Assembly: GCA_003282155.1 (NCBI GenBank)
Contig: QBZY01000011.1
Location: 1 to 49,078, forward strand
Direction of reading: 5' to 3'
DNA: 49,078 bases
Source: Pelagibacteraceae bacterium AG-337-I02
GTDB lineage: Bacteria; Pseudomonadota; Alphaproteobacteria; HIMB59; GCA-002718135
Shown piece after piece: positions 17,036 to 26,041 of this stretch. The position numbers and the translations under genes are program-made. The notes beneath the pieces are model-generated. The model saw nothing but the letters and a program-made list of their open reading frames with translations, was not told where the DNA came from and searched no databases. Positions within the stretch are counted from its first letter, which is position 1; each line of letters begins with the position of its first letter.

Positions 17036-17079
17036 GTTTTATAGACAAATCTAATAAATAAAGTATCAGACATTTCATA

Positions 17080-17652
17080 ATGATAACAAATTATGAAAGT
17101 ATTTTAGATATTATTATAGATGATCTTATCCCCTTAACAAAAATATCAATTAATGAAGGAAATAAAATATTTGGCGGATTTATTGTTAAAAAATCTGACC
17201 TAAGTCTTGTTTGTCTAGGTACAAACCAGGAAATTAAAAATCCTTTATTTCATGGAGAAATCTCAACTCTTTTTAATTTATTTGAAAAAAAACTGTTTAA
17301 TACAAGAGATTATTACTTCATAAGTACACATCAGCCTTGTTCTATGTGTTTATCAGCTATAACCTGGGCTGGATTTGACAATTTTTACTATTTTTTTTCC
17401 TATACCGACACAAAAGAAGGTTTTCATATTCCGCACGATCTTAAAATTTTGACAGAGGTATTTAAGATCAAAGATGGTAAATACAATATTAATAATGATT
17501 ATTGGCAAAGTTACTCGATTTTATCAGAAATTAAAAGATTAGGATTGGATCATACATTATTTGACAAAATAAATAAGATTAAGAAAGAGTATCAAAATCT
17601 TTCAGAAAATTACCAAAAATCAAAAAATCTTAATAAAATACCACTCAATTAA
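17080..17652 (+). CDS. Cytidine/deoxycytidylate deaminase-family protein
   Basis: A 190-aa zinc deaminase-fold protein. The catalytic motif H-G-E (His58, Glu60; usually H-A-E) and the zinc cysteines P-C-S-M-C (Cys87, Cys90) are intact, so it should be an active hydrolytic deaminase of a nucleobase, nucleoside or related compound. The C-terminal 80 residues, including I-P-H-D-L-K-I-L and a Lys/Asn-rich tail, do not resemble TadA. It stands alone, with a structured RNA and terminator just upstream that may control it. The substrate is unknown. Confidence 0.78.
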   Translation: MITNYESILDIIIDDLIPLTKISINEGNKIFGGFIVKKSDLSLVCLGTNQEIKNPLFHGEISTLFNLFEKKLFNTRDYYFISTHQPCSMCLSAITWAGFDNFYYFFSYTDTKEGFHIPHDLKILTEVFKIKDGKYNINNDYWQSYSILSEIKRLGLDHTLFDKINKIKKEYQNLSENYQKSKNLNKIPLN

Positions 17653-17836
17653 TTAGTAAATTGTAAAAATAGAACTCATACCTATTTAAATAATCATGAT
17701 GGTGTCTAAATATTAAATTGATAATATATGTTGATAGAAATTGATTTAGATTTTCCGCTATTTAATGAATATAAGCAGTCAAAAATTATATAAATCATGT
17801 TAATCAATATTTTAATTTTATAATATAATATTATAT

Positions 17837-18865
17837 ATGATTTATATAAATCTAATTTTAGTTTTTTTAGTATTAGTAGGAATTCATGAATACGGACATT
17901 ATTTAGCAGCGAGATTGTTTAAAGCTGAAGTTACTGATTTTTCAATAGGATTTGGCAAACCATTTTTAAAATTTACAGATAAAAATGGCACTACATGGAA
18001 ATTATCACCAATTCCATTGGGAGGATATGTAAAAATCAAGGGCCTTGATAATATATTTTCTCCAAACCCAAATGATGAACAAGGATCCTTTCAATCCCTT
18101 ACACTTTTTCAAAAGATTTTAGTACTTCTAGCAGGAAGTATTTTTAATATTTTTAGTGCATGGCTTGCTCTATTCTGCATATTTTTCTTCTTTGGAATTG
18201 TTAGTTTAATGCCAATTATTGGATCGGTAAGTGAAAATTCATCAGCTTTTGAAAATGATCTTAGAGAAGGAGATAGAATACTTGAAATAAATAATATTAA
18301 TATTGAAGAATTTTCTGATATCCCAAAAGCAATTGCAAATAATCAAAGTATAAATATTTTAATAGAAAGAAATAATCAGATAATTGAAAAAAATTTGGAT
18401 CTAAAATTTAATGAAGAACTAAATAGGTACATTATTGGAATATCTTCACCTCAAAACCCTATTATTGATAAGTATAATTTAATTCATTCAATTAAAAACT
18501 CATCTTTATTTATACCTACATATTATGCTGCTTCTTTTACATTCCTTCAACAATCTTATAAAGAGAATACATTAGGAGATCAGTTAGCTGGACCAATAGG
18601 GATCGTAAAAAATGCAGATCAAATGATGCTAGATCAAGTAAGGGGAGTTCTATTTTTATTTATTATTATTTCATTGTTTGTCGGGTTATTTAATTTGCTT
18701 CCTATTCCTCTTTTAGATGGTGGTCATATAATGTATTTTATTATTAGGAGAATTTTTTCGAACTCTTTTCCTGAGTTCATTACAAGAATTTATTTGGCTG
18801 TGGGGATAACAATAATATCTTTTATCTTTATAGTTGTGACTTACAACGATATTTTTTATAAATAA
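17837..18865 (+). CDS. Site-2 protease (M50) with one PDZ domain, RseP-like
   Basis: A 342-aa intramembrane zinc metalloprotease. The active-site H-E-Y-G-H is at residues 17-21 in the first membrane helix and the third zinc ligand is in L-L-P-I-P-L-L-D-G-G-H near residue 295. A PDZ-like domain (about residues 125-185) lies between membrane helices. RseP of enterobacteria is about 450 aa with two PDZ domains, so this is a shorter form. It is not beside dxr, bamA or lpxD as RseP often is. It is probably involved in envelope signalling or signal-peptide remnant cleavage. Confidence 0.85.
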   Translation: MIYINLILVFLVLVGIHEYGHYLAARLFKAEVTDFSIGFGKPFLKFTDKNGTTWKLSPIPLGGYVKIKGLDNIFSPNPNDEQGSFQSLTLFQKILVLLAGSIFNIFSAWLALFCIFFFFGIVSLMPIIGSVSENSSAFENDLREGDRILEINNINIEEFSDIPKAIANNQSINILIERNNQIIEKNLDLKFNEELNRYIIGISSPQNPIIDKYNLIHSIKNSSLFIPTYYAASFTFLQQSYKENTLGDQLAGPIGIVKNADQMMLDQVRGVLFLFIIISLFVGLFNLLPIPLLDGGHIMYFIIRRIFSNSFPEFITRIYLAVGITIISFIFIVVTYNDIFYK

Positions 18866-18873
18866 TTATTATT

Positions 18874-18878
18874 GGGAG
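18874..18878 (+). promoter_or_regulatory. Shine-Dalgarno GGGAG deciding the start of the MazG-like gene
   Basis: GGGAG ends 5 bases before ATG 18884. The frame is open to a TTG at 18872 that would place this ribosome-binding sequence inside the coding region, so ATG 18884 is preferred. Confidence 0.7.
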
Positions 18879-18883
18879 ATAAA

Positions 18884-19252
18884 ATGACAAATTTTGAAAA
18901 AGTTAAAGAATTTATGACAACTTTTGGCCAAGAAGTAAAAACTAGTGCTGAATTTCCAGAAAATAAGACTGTAGAATTAAGAAAAAAATTGATTGATGAA
19001 GAATTCAATGAATTAAAAGATGCAATCAATGATAATGATATCGTTGAAGTTGCTGATGCATTAACTGATATTTTAGTTGTAACATACGGTGCAGGTGCTG
19101 CTTTTGGCATAGATCTAGATAAATGTTTTAACGAAGTTCATCGTAGTAATATGAGTAAACTTTCAGAGGAAGGTAAGCCAATTTATAATGAATTTGGTAA
19201 AGTTATGAAGGGTTCTAATTATTCACCTCCAGATTTGAAAAAAATAATTTAA
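18884..19252 (+). CDS. MazG-like / phosphoribosyl-ATP pyrophosphohydrolase-fold protein
   Basis: A 122-aa all-alpha NTP pyrophosphatase-type protein. The metal-binding helices carry the usual acidic pattern L-I-D-E-E-F-N-E-L-K-D-A, then E-V-A-D-A-L-T-D-I-L-V-V-T-Y-G. The C-terminus contains R-S-N-M-S-K, as in related predicted hydrolases. It likely removes pyrophosphate from a (d)NTP or non-canonical nucleotide. Start ATG 18884 was chosen because of the GGGAG just upstream. It ends 4 bases into the convergent trans-sulfuration gene. Confidence 0.8.
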   Translation: MTNFEKVKEFMTTFGQEVKTSAEFPENKTVELRKKLIDEEFNELKDAINDNDIVEVADALTDILVVTYGAGAAFGIDLDKCFNEVHRSNMSKLSEEGKPIYNEFGKVMKGSNYSPPDLKKII

Positions 19253-20409
19253 ATATTTTTTAGTGCTTCATCTAAAGATTTTTTTAAATCTAAAATATCT
19301 TCAATGCCAATTGAAAGTCTGATTAAGGTATCAGATATTCCTAATTCATCTCTAATTTTTTTATCAATGGATGCATGTGTCATTATAGCTGGATGTTCAA
19401 TTAAACTTTCAACTCCACCCAAACTTTCTGCTAGTGTAAATATTTTAATTGATTCAAGAAATTTTTTTGCTGAATTTATATCACCTATTAATTCGATTGA
19501 TAATATTCCTCCAAATCCAGTCATTTGTTTTTTTGCAATTTCGTAACTTGGGTTATTTTCTAATCCAGGATAAAAAACATTTTTAATTTTAGGATGTTTT
19601 AATAAATAATTAGCAATTTCTAAGGCATTATTATTATGCCTCTCCATTCTTACAGCAAGTGTCTTAATTGAACGAATAAGTAAATAACAATCAAAGGGAC
19701 TGGGAACAGCACCAACTGCATTTTGAATATATTTAATTTTATCAGCTAAAATTTTATTATCATTTATAATTAATGCACCCCCAATAATATCAGAATGCCC
19801 ACCAAGATATTTAGTTGAAGAATGTATAACAACATCAGCCCCAGAATTTAATGGTTGTTGATTGTAAGGTGATGCAAAAGTATTGTCACAGACTACAATT
19901 ATATTATCATCTTTTAAACTTTCCCTAATTTTTTTTATATCTATAATTTTTAATAAAGGGTTAGAGGGAGTCTCAACCCAAATCATTTTCGTATTTTCTT
20001 TTAAATGACCTTCCCAATTATTTTCTTTACTAAGATCGGCATAAGTAACCTCCACATTTTGATTTACTGTTTTTATTTTATCAAATATTCTTCTTGTTCC
20101 ACCATAAACATCATCACTACAAATAATTGAATAATTTTTACCTAAAGCATCTGATAATGCAGAAATTGCAGCCATACCTGAGCTAAAAGCATAAGCAAAT
20201 TTACCGTCTTCCAATTCAACTAATAACTTTTCTAATATATCTCTTGTTGGGTTTCCTGTTCTTGCATATTCATATCTAAAGTCCCCAGGAGAATTTTGCT
20301 TGAAAGTTGATGAAAGATGAATAGGAGGCATTACTGCACCTGTAGTTTTATCAGCACCATGACCTGAATGAATCACTTTAGAATTAAATTTTTTATCTTT
20401 AGTATTCAT
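19249..20409 (-). CDS. Cystathionine gamma-lyase / gamma-synthase (Cys/Met metabolism PLP enzyme)
   Basis: A 386-aa fold-type I PLP enzyme of the trans-sulfuration family. The PLP lysine is in H-S-S-T-K-Y-L-G-G-H-S-D. Other family signatures are Y-A-R-T-G-N-P-T-R, the aromatic stacking region S-S-G-M-A-A, and S-L-G-G-V-E-S-L-I-E-H-P near the end. It could make cystathionine (MetB) or split it to cysteine (gamma-lyase). ATG 20409 is preferred, 2 bases after the cysK stop with GGA upstream; a TTG at 20421 would extend it by 4 residues. It is third in a cysE-cysK-lyase/synthase operon. Confidence 0.87.
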   Translation of the reverse strand: MNTKDKKFNSKVIHSGHGADKTTGAVMPPIHLSSTFKQNSPGDFRYEYARTGNPTRDILEKLLVELEDGKFAYAFSSGMAAISALSDALGKNYSIICSDDVYGGTRRIFDKIKTVNQNVEVTYADLSKENNWEGHLKENTKMIWVETPSNPLLKIIDIKKIRESLKDDNIIVVCDNTFASPYNQQPLNSGADVVIHSSTKYLGGHSDIIGGALIINDNKILADKIKYIQNAVGAVPSPFDCYLLIRSIKTLAVRMERHNNNALEIANYLLKHPKIKNVFYPGLENNPSYEIAKKQMTGFGGILSIELIGDINSAKKFLESIKIFTLAESLGGVESLIEHPAIMTHASIDKKIRDELGISDTLIRLSIGIEDILDLKKSLDEALKNI

Positions 20410-20411
20410 AA

Positions 20412-21413
20412 TTACATCCAATCAGCATAAGGTAATTTTCTGGATAATAAGTATTCTTTATTAAACATTTTATCATAATATTTATTTGCATCATCACAAA
20501 GTATTGTTACAATTTTTTTACCCGTACCCATTGATTTTGCCAGTTTAACTGCACCACATATATTTACCCCAGAGCTTAATCCTAAAAATAATCCATCTGT
20601 TTTCATAATTTTAAATAGCATTTCCATACATTCTTGATCAGAAACAAAAAATGATTGGTCTACATTACAATTTTCTAAATTTTTAGTTACTCTAGCTTGT
20701 CCGATGCCCTCTGTGATAGATTCTTCACCTTTTTTTTCTGGTTTACCATTAGTAAAATAATTAAACATTGATGATCCTTGTGAGTCTGTGCAAGCTATAA
20801 TTATTTCTTTATTTTTTGATTTTAGACCAACACTAACACCAGTTAAAGTTCCTCCAGTACCAATTGCACATGTGAAACCATCTATATTACCATCTGTCTG
20901 TTTAAAAATTTCTGCAGATGTTGTTTTTTCATGAAACTTGTAATTCGCTAAATTTTCAAATTGACCAGCCCAAAAAGTTTTCTTACCTGTTTTTTTTTCA
21001 ATATCTTTAGCTAAACGTTGTGATACTTTTTGATAATTACCAGGATCAGAATATGGTTTTGCATCAACTAAATGAAGTTTTGCTCCCATATTTTTAAGTA
21101 TATCTCTTTTAGATTGAACGGTTATGTTAGGCATTACAATTTCTAGATTATAATTTTTTGCATTACAAACTAATGCTAAGCCTATTCCTGTGTTCCCAAA
21201 AGTACCTTCAACAACAGTTCCACCTGGTTCCAATAATTTTTTTTCTTCTGCGTCCTCTATAATACCAAGTGCTGTTCTATCTTTCACTGAACCAGCTGGA
21301 TTCATAAATTCAGCTTTACCAAATATTTCACAACCTGAAATCTCAGAAGGATATTTTAATTTTATTAGAGGAGTGTTACCAATTAATTGAGTAACATTAT
21401 TTGTTATCATCAA
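20412..21413 (-). CDS. cysK: Cysteine synthase A-type PLP enzyme
   Basis: A 333-aa beta-family PLP enzyme that makes cysteine from O-acetylserine and sulfide. The Schiff-base lysine is in N-P-A-G-S-V-K-D-R, and the substrate loop reads [10 protein letters not shown] rather than the enterobacterial T-S-G-N-T-G. This variant is common in alphaproteobacterial CysK-like proteins. The phosphate loop is G-T-G-G-T-L-T-G. It overlaps cysE by 17 bases, supporting an O-acetylserine pathway. Cystathionine beta-synthase activity is the main alternative, given the neighbouring lyase/synthase. Confidence 0.83.
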   Translation of the reverse strand: MMITNNVTQLIGNTPLIKLKYPSEISGCEIFGKAEFMNPAGSVKDRTALGIIEDAEEKKLLEPGGTVVEGTFGNTGIGLALVCNAKNYNLEIVMPNITVQSKRDILKNMGAKLHLVDAKPYSDPGNYQKVSQRLAKDIEKKTGKKTFWAGQFENLANYKFHEKTTSAEIFKQTDGNIDGFTCAIGTGGTLTGVSVGLKSKNKEIIIACTDSQGSSMFNYFTNGKPEKKGEESITEGIGQARVTKNLENCNVDQSFFVSDQECMEMLFKIMKTDGLFLGLSSGVNICGAVKLAKSMGTGKKIVTILCDDANKYYDKMFNKEYLLSRKLPYADWM

Positions 21414-21972
21414 TATCTCTTACACCATATGGATTAAATGAAGTATCTTTATTAATATTAATATTTTTAACTGGATTACCTACCATTGTTGCATAAGGAG
21501 GAACATCTTTTAATACAACTGTATTAGCTCCAACTCTAGCACAACTTCCAATATTTATTGGACCAAGAATACTTGCTCCACATCCTATGATTACATTATC
21601 TTCGATTGTTGGATGTCTTTTTGTATCTCGTTGATCATTTGAATTTTCTGCTGGGCTAATTCCTCCAAGTGTAACACCATGATAAAGAGTAACATTATTT
21701 CCAATGACGCTTGTTTCTCCAATTACAGTTCCCATACCATGATCAATAAATAGGTTTTTACCTATTTTAGCTGCCGGATGAATTTCAATTCCTGTTAAAA
21801 AACGACTAAATTGGGAAACTATTCTTCCTAGAGTGTAAAGATTTAAATTCCATAGATTATTTGCTATTCTATGAAAAAAAACAGACTTCACTCCTGGGTA
21901 CGTAAGCACAACACTTAGCTTGCTTTTTGCAGCTGGATCTCTTTGAATTATTGAGTCTAAATAATCAGTCAT
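21397..21972 (-). CDS. cysE: Serine O-acetyltransferase
   Basis: CysE transfers acetyl from acetyl-CoA to serine, giving O-acetylserine for cysteine synthesis. The 191-aa protein is the short bacterial form. It has left-handed beta-helix hexapeptide repeats ([33 protein letters not shown]) with catalytic His-Asp in D-H-G-M-G and V-T-L-G-G. It is first in the cysE-cysK-lyase operon. The upstream 134-base gap holds its promoter; TTGAAA and TAAATA boxes 16 bases apart are visible on the minus strand near 22000. Confidence 0.94.
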   Translation of the reverse strand: MTDYLDSIIQRDPAAKSKLSVVLTYPGVKSVFFHRIANNLWNLNLYTLGRIVSQFSRFLTGIEIHPAAKIGKNLFIDHGMGTVIGETSVIGNNVTLYHGVTLGGISPAENSNDQRDTKRHPTIEDNVIIGCGASILGPINIGSCARVGANTVVLKDVPPYATMVGNPVKNININKDTSFNPYGVRDIDDNK

Positions 21973-22109
21973 TTCGTAATGCTATTTAGTGATTATTGCA
22001 TTTTTTTCAATGAAACTAGGATTTCTCGTTAAAATTTATGATTTAAATTATGTCAATTATTGATAGTTTATGTTTATGAAAGATAATTAATATATGATTT
22101 GCTAATTTG

Positions 22110-23231
22110 ATGATTAAAGTAAATAAAATCAAAATTCATTTATTTAAATATAAGAATAAAAATCCAGTTTTATCTTCATTTGGCAGAATGACTTTTAGAT
22201 CATCGTTAATAGTTGAATTAATTGATCAAAATGACAACAGTGGATTTGGAGAAATATGGTGTAATTTTCCAAATCATGCCGGTAGATATAGATTTGAAAT
22301 TTTTAAGGATTATTTTGCAAATTTGCTTAAAAATTTTGATTTTGAAAATCCGAGTGATCCTTATGATTTTTTTTATGAAAAATTTAATTCAATAAAAATT
22401 CAAAGTGGTGATTATGGATCTTTTAGTAACATTATTTCAGGAATAGATTGTGCTTGTTGGGATTTATTTTCAAAAAATAAAAAAATTCCTTTAAACAAAT
22501 TAATCAATAGAAATTCTTCAGATGAGATTCAAGTTTATGCTAGCGGTATTAATAGAGACGAACATAAAGAAAGAATACATGAAGCAAGAAATTTAGGAAT
22601 TAAAAAATTTAAAATTAAAATTGGATATGATTTAAAAGATGATATTTCAAATTTAGTATCTATTGAAAAAATTTTAAAAGATACTGAAGATTATATGATT
22701 GATGTAAATCAAGCTTGGAAAATAGATAAAGTTAGCTCAAATATAAAAGCATTAAATCAGTTCAGATATTATTGGTTAGAAGAACCAATTAGTGCTGATA
22801 ATTCTTTAAGTGATATTATTAACTTAATAAACAATCATAAAAATTTGGCTTTTGGTGAAAATATTACACAAATTAATCACTTTATTAAATTAAATGATGA
22901 TACTTCAATTAAATTTCTACAACCTGATATCGCTAGGTATGGAGGCATTACACAAATAATAAACTTAAAAAATAATATAGATAATGATAAATTATATCTA
23001 CATTATTTAGGCGGTGCTGTAGGTTTGGTTACTTCAGCACATTTAATGTCTTCAATTAATCAAAGTGGTTTTTTAGAATATGATATTAACGAAAATGTAC
23101 TCAGAACTGATATTTTACAACCTGCCGTCAAAATAAGAGATGGATATCTATCATTAAATTCATCAATAGGTATCGGATTTAATTTTTCAGAAATATCAAA
23201 AAATTATTTAAATCAATATTATGAATTATAA
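22110..23231 (+). CDS. Enolase-superfamily (mandelate racemase/muconate lactonizing) enzyme
   Basis: A 373-aa two-domain enolase-superfamily protein. The barrel holds the KxK base motif K-I-K-I-G (Lys168, Lys170) and likely metal ligands Asp198 (I-D-V-N), Glu224 (L-E-E-P) and Glu250 (G-E-N). A late H-Y-L-G-G (His298) stands where racemase-subgroup members place a His base. It likely abstracts the alpha-proton of a carboxylate such as a sugar acid or amino acid derivative. ATG 22110 directly follows an in-frame TTG at 22107. It overlaps the thioesterase gene by 11 bases. Confidence 0.85.
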   Translation: MIKVNKIKIHLFKYKNKNPVLSSFGRMTFRSSLIVELIDQNDNSGFGEIWCNFPNHAGRYRFEIFKDYFANLLKNFDFENPSDPYDFFYEKFNSIKIQSGDYGSFSNIISGIDCACWDLFSKNKKIPLNKLINRNSSDEIQVYASGINRDEHKERIHEARNLGIKKFKIKIGYDLKDDISNLVSIEKILKDTEDYMIDVNQAWKIDKVSSNIKALNQFRYYWLEEPISADNSLSDIINLINNHKNLAFGENITQINHFIKLNDDTSIKFLQPDIARYGGITQIINLKNNIDNDKLYLHYLGGAVGLVTSAHLMSSINQSGFLEYDINENVLRTDILQPAVKIRDGYLSLNSSIGIGFNFSEISKNYLNQYYEL

Positions 23232-23616
23232 AATCAAAGTTTACTATGAAGATACAGATGCATCAGGAAGAGTTTATCATTCAAATTATTTAAAATATTT
23301 AGAGAGGGGTAGGTCAGAATTCTTATATAAATTGGGTTATAATCATCAAAACTTACTCCAATCACTTAATTTTTACTTTGTAGTTAAACATATCGACATT
23401 GATTTTAAATTACCTGCATATTTTGAAGATATTTTAGATGTTGAAACAAAAATTCATGAAATTTCAAAAGTAAAAATAATTTTTAATCAGTCTATATTTA
23501 GAGAAAAAAATTTATTAATTGATTCGAAGATTTTAATAACTCCTGTATGTGATACAGGTAAGATCGTAAAAATGCCTATTGAAATGCTTGATAAATTGCA
23601 ATTATCAAAAATCTAA
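23221..23616 (+). CDS. ybgC: YbgC-type acyl-CoA thioesterase
   Basis: A 131-aa hotdog-fold 4-hydroxybenzoyl-CoA thioesterase-family protein. The catalytic Asp and surrounding motif Y-Y-E-D-T-D-A-S-G-R-V-Y-H-S-N-Y-L near the N-terminus match YbgC, with E-R-G-R-S-E-F following. It hydrolyses short or medium acyl-CoA thioesters. YbgC usually precedes tolQRA, but no Tol-Pal gene is present here. Instead it overlaps the enolase-superfamily gene by 11 bases, so it may serve that pathway. Confidence 0.85.
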   Translation: MNYKIKVYYEDTDASGRVYHSNYLKYLERGRSEFLYKLGYNHQNLLQSLNFYFVVKHIDIDFKLPAYFEDILDVETKIHEISKVKIIFNQSIFREKNLLIDSKILITPVCDTGKIVKMPIEMLDKLQLSKI

Positions 23617-23662
23617 ATAAATTTATATTCTTTTATAAGCAAACAAATGATAAATAAATTTT

Positions 23663-24499
23663 ATGGGAATTGTAACAGACGTAATATTGCCTCTTTCTCT
23701 AGCTTTCATTATGTTTTCATTGGGTTTAGGTTTAAGTCTCAATGATTTTACTAGAGTTTTCTTTAAACCAAGAGATTTTCTTATTGGATTATTTTTTCAA
23801 ATTATTGTTCTTCCAATAGTTGCATTATTAATTGTTATGTTTTGGCCCTTATCTCCTGAGTTAGCTATTGGAGTAATGATTCTTGCAGCTGCACCTGGTG
23901 GAGTAACCAGCAATGTTTTAACTTCATTTGCAAAAGGAAATATTGCTCTTTCAATATCTTTAACGGCAATAAATAGTATTTTATGCGTAATTACGGTTCC
24001 AATAATATTAATGATATCATTAAGTGTTCTTGACATTGGTAGTATTAATGAAGGACATTCGTTATTTAGTGTTGCATCACAAATGTTTTTAATTGTTACA
24101 ATACCAGTTATCGTTGGAGTTTTATTAAGTGGAGTACTATCTTCATTTGAAAAAATAGCAAAAAATATATCAATGATTTTATTTGTTTTAGTTCTTATTG
24201 GAGCAATATTATCTCAAAGAGAAAATGTTATTACTTACTTTGCTCAAGCAGGTTTGGTTATGTTATTTTTAAATATTATAATGATGATCATTGTTTATTT
24301 ATTATCTAATACTTTTAAATCCTCAAAAGAAACATTCAGATGTTGGCTGATGGAAGTTGGGCTACAAAATGGAACATTAGCAATTGTTGTAGCTAATACT
24401 TTCTTTGCAAGTACGGTTTATTTAATACCTGCAGCAATATATAGTTTAATAATGTACGCAACTGCTCTTCCATTAATATATTTTTTAAGAAGAAATTAA
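23663..24499 (+). CDS. Bile acid:sodium symporter (BASS/SBF) family transporter
   Basis: A 278-aa membrane protein with about nine hydrophobic helices, in the SBF family of Na+-coupled organic anion importers. Typical motifs are F-S-L-G-L-G-L at the N-terminus, A-A-A-P-G-G-V-T-S-N around residue 75 (the sodium-site crossover), and E-V-G-L-Q-N-G-T-L-A-I-V near residue 235. Substrates in marine bacteria include keto acids and other carboxylates. With the upstream enolase-superfamily enzyme it may take up an organic acid. It overlaps the convergent PhyH gene by 15 bases. Confidence 0.88.
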   Translation: MGIVTDVILPLSLAFIMFSLGLGLSLNDFTRVFFKPRDFLIGLFFQIIVLPIVALLIVMFWPLSPELAIGVMILAAAPGGVTSNVLTSFAKGNIALSISLTAINSILCVITVPIILMISLSVLDIGSINEGHSLFSVASQMFLIVTIPVIVGVLLSGVLSSFEKIAKNISMILFVLVLIGAILSQRENVITYFAQAGLVMLFLNIIMMIIVYLLSNTFKSSKETFRCWLMEVGLQNGTLAIVVANTFFASTVYLIPAAIYSLIMYATALPLIYFLRRN

Positions 24500-25279
24500 A
24501 ACAGGAAAAGTTTCACTATCTAATATCTCATTATTTTTTAGATTAATATTTGGAAATGGGGGAGACATTTCACCTTTCCTCTTTATGTATCTTGCGTCAT
24601 CACCAGTAAATCTAACTGAAAAAGCTCTTCTTCTATTATTTGAATTATTGCCATATGAAGCATGAATTGTTGAATAATTAAATGCTATGGCGTCACCTAA
24701 CTCACATTCATAGGATATAATTTCATAATCTTTTCTATTATTTTCAATATCTGGAATTTTTTCAAATTCTTTATCTTTATGATCATAATCATAACCTTTA
24801 AATTTTGTAGGTAAGAATATTTTATCCCATTTATGTGACCCTATTATGAATTCCATTGATGAATTAATATCAATTTTATCAAGTGGTATCCAAATACTCA
24901 CATTATCTCTTCCTTGTACACAGTAATACCCCTGGTCTTGATGCCATGGCGTTCTTTTTTTAGATCCTTTTTCTTTTATTAAAACATGCTCGTGAAATAA
25001 ATTTACTTTTTTAGATTTCATTAATGAGCCAGCGATTTTAGAAATATCAGAATTAAAAATAAAATTTTTATACTCTTTTATTCTTTGCCAATTACAATAA
25101 TCATCATAAAATATCTCTTGATTATTTGCTTCTTCATAAACACATTTATATTTACTTGGATGTTTAAAATTAAACTCAATACCTTTTTTTAATTCTTCAA
25201 TCCATTTTTGATCAATAATTTTTTTTAGTAATACAACTCCATTATTCTGAAATTCATCACTAATATTTTTTTCAATCAT
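24485..25279 (-). CDS. PhyH-family 2-oxoglutarate/Fe(II) dioxygenase
   Basis: A 264-aa non-heme iron dioxygenase of the phytanoyl-CoA hydroxylase family. The iron facial triad is clear: H-Q-D (His113, Asp115) and His206 in T-I-H-A-S-Y-G. An Arg in the R-R-R-A-F segment about 12 residues later would bind 2-oxoglutarate. It hydroxylates an unknown small substrate. It is the last gene of a nine-gene minus-strand run, starting directly after the ABC permease gene with no gap. The C-terminal P-P-F-P-N-I-N region varies in this family. Confidence 0.86.
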   Translation of the reverse strand: MIEKNISDEFQNNGVVLLKKIIDQKWIEELKKGIEFNFKHPSKYKCVYEEANNQEIFYDDYCNWQRIKEYKNFIFNSDISKIAGSLMKSKKVNLFHEHVLIKEKGSKKRTPWHQDQGYYCVQGRDNVSIWIPLDKIDINSSMEFIIGSHKWDKIFLPTKFKGYDYDHKDKEFEKIPDIENNRKDYEIISYECELGDAIAFNYSTIHASYGNNSNNRRRAFSVRFTGDDARYIKRKGEMSPPFPNINLKNNEILDSETFPVLISS

Positions 25280-26041
25280 TTAATCTTTAATTTTATATCC
25301 TTTTGAAAATGTATACGTGATAAATATTATGCATCCAACTAAAATTGTTAAGATAGTTAATGTACTTGTAAATAATGAAACATCAGAAACTTCATAAAAA
25401 CTATATCTGAAACCACTTATTAAATATAAAACGGGATTAAGTAATGATATTTTCTGCCAAAATTCTGGAAGCATATTAATAGAGTAAAAACTTCCTCCTA
25501 AAAAAACTAATGGTGTAATTATTAGAATTGGAATTATTTGTAATCCTTCAAAACCCTCGGCATACATTCCAATTATAAAACCAAATAAAGCAAACGTGAT
25601 GCAAGTTAGAATTAAAAAAAACATCATTAGAAGAGGGTGATCTATTCTTACATCTACAAAAAAATTTGCAGTTAGAATAATCACACATCCAATTATTAAT
25701 GATTTTGATGCTGCAGCTCCTACAAAACCAAGCACTATCTCAAACGAAGATAATGGTGCTGCAAGTATTTCATAAATGGTATTTGTAAATCTTGGAAAAT
25801 AAAAAGCAAAAGAAGCATTTGAAATTGATTGAGTTAAGATAGTTAACATAATCATTCCTGGTACAATATAAGAGCCATAATTTATTCCATCTATCTCTGT
25901 AATTCTTGAACCAATTGCAGATCCAAAAACTACAAAGTAAAGAGAAGTTGTAATTATTGGTGAGGCAAGACTTTGAAATAAGGTTCTTCTAAACCTTTCC
26001 ATTTCATGAATATATATCGCTTTAATACCGTACCAATTCAT
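25280..26041 (-). CDS. ABC-2 type export permease (YadH-like)
   Basis: A 253-aa membrane protein with six predicted helices and the ABC-2 signature. There is an N-terminal amphipathic W-Y-G-I-K-A-I-Y-I-H-E-M-E-R-F-R-R-T-L segment, then V-P-G-M-I-M-L-T-I, and the late P-L-V-F-L-G-G-S-F-Y-S motif. It overlaps the ATPase gene by 20 bases and the pair resembles YadG/YadH, exporters of unknown substrate. It may form a homodimer with two copies of the ATPase. Confidence 0.9.
   Translation of the reverse strand: MNWYGIKAIYIHEMERFRRTLFQSLASPIITTSLYFVVFGSAIGSRITEIDGINYGSYIVPGMIMLTILTQSISNASFAFYFPRFTNTIYEILAAPLSSFEIVLGFVGAAASKSLIIGCVIILTANFFVDVRIDHPLLMMFFLILTCITFALFGFIIGMYAEGFEGLQIIPILIITPLVFLGGSFYSINMLPEFWQKISLLNPVLYLISGFRYSFYEVSDVSLFTSTLTILTILVGCIIFITYTFSKGYKIKD

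Larger units (their letters stand above)
16799..17079. other. Divergent gap between anmK and the nucleoside deaminase
   Basis: A 281-base region without protein-coding potential. Bases 16799-16930 are extremely AT-rich and contain promoter-like boxes (for example TTGATT at 16885-16890 and TAAATT at 16908-16913, 17 bases apart) that could drive the structured RNA at 16938-17035. The last 45 bases separate the terminator from the deaminase start. Confidence 0.5.

Noticed and set aside
18872..18883. TTG start extending the MazG-like protein by four residues
   Set aside because: The extension overlaps the GGGAG ribosome-binding sequence; ATG 18884 has ideal spacing.
21973..22022. AATGC...GCATT followed by a T run as a plus-strand terminator
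   Set aside because: The stem is only 5 pairs with a loop of about 15 bases, and no plus-strand gene ends there; the T run more likely belongs to AT-rich promoter DNA of cysE.
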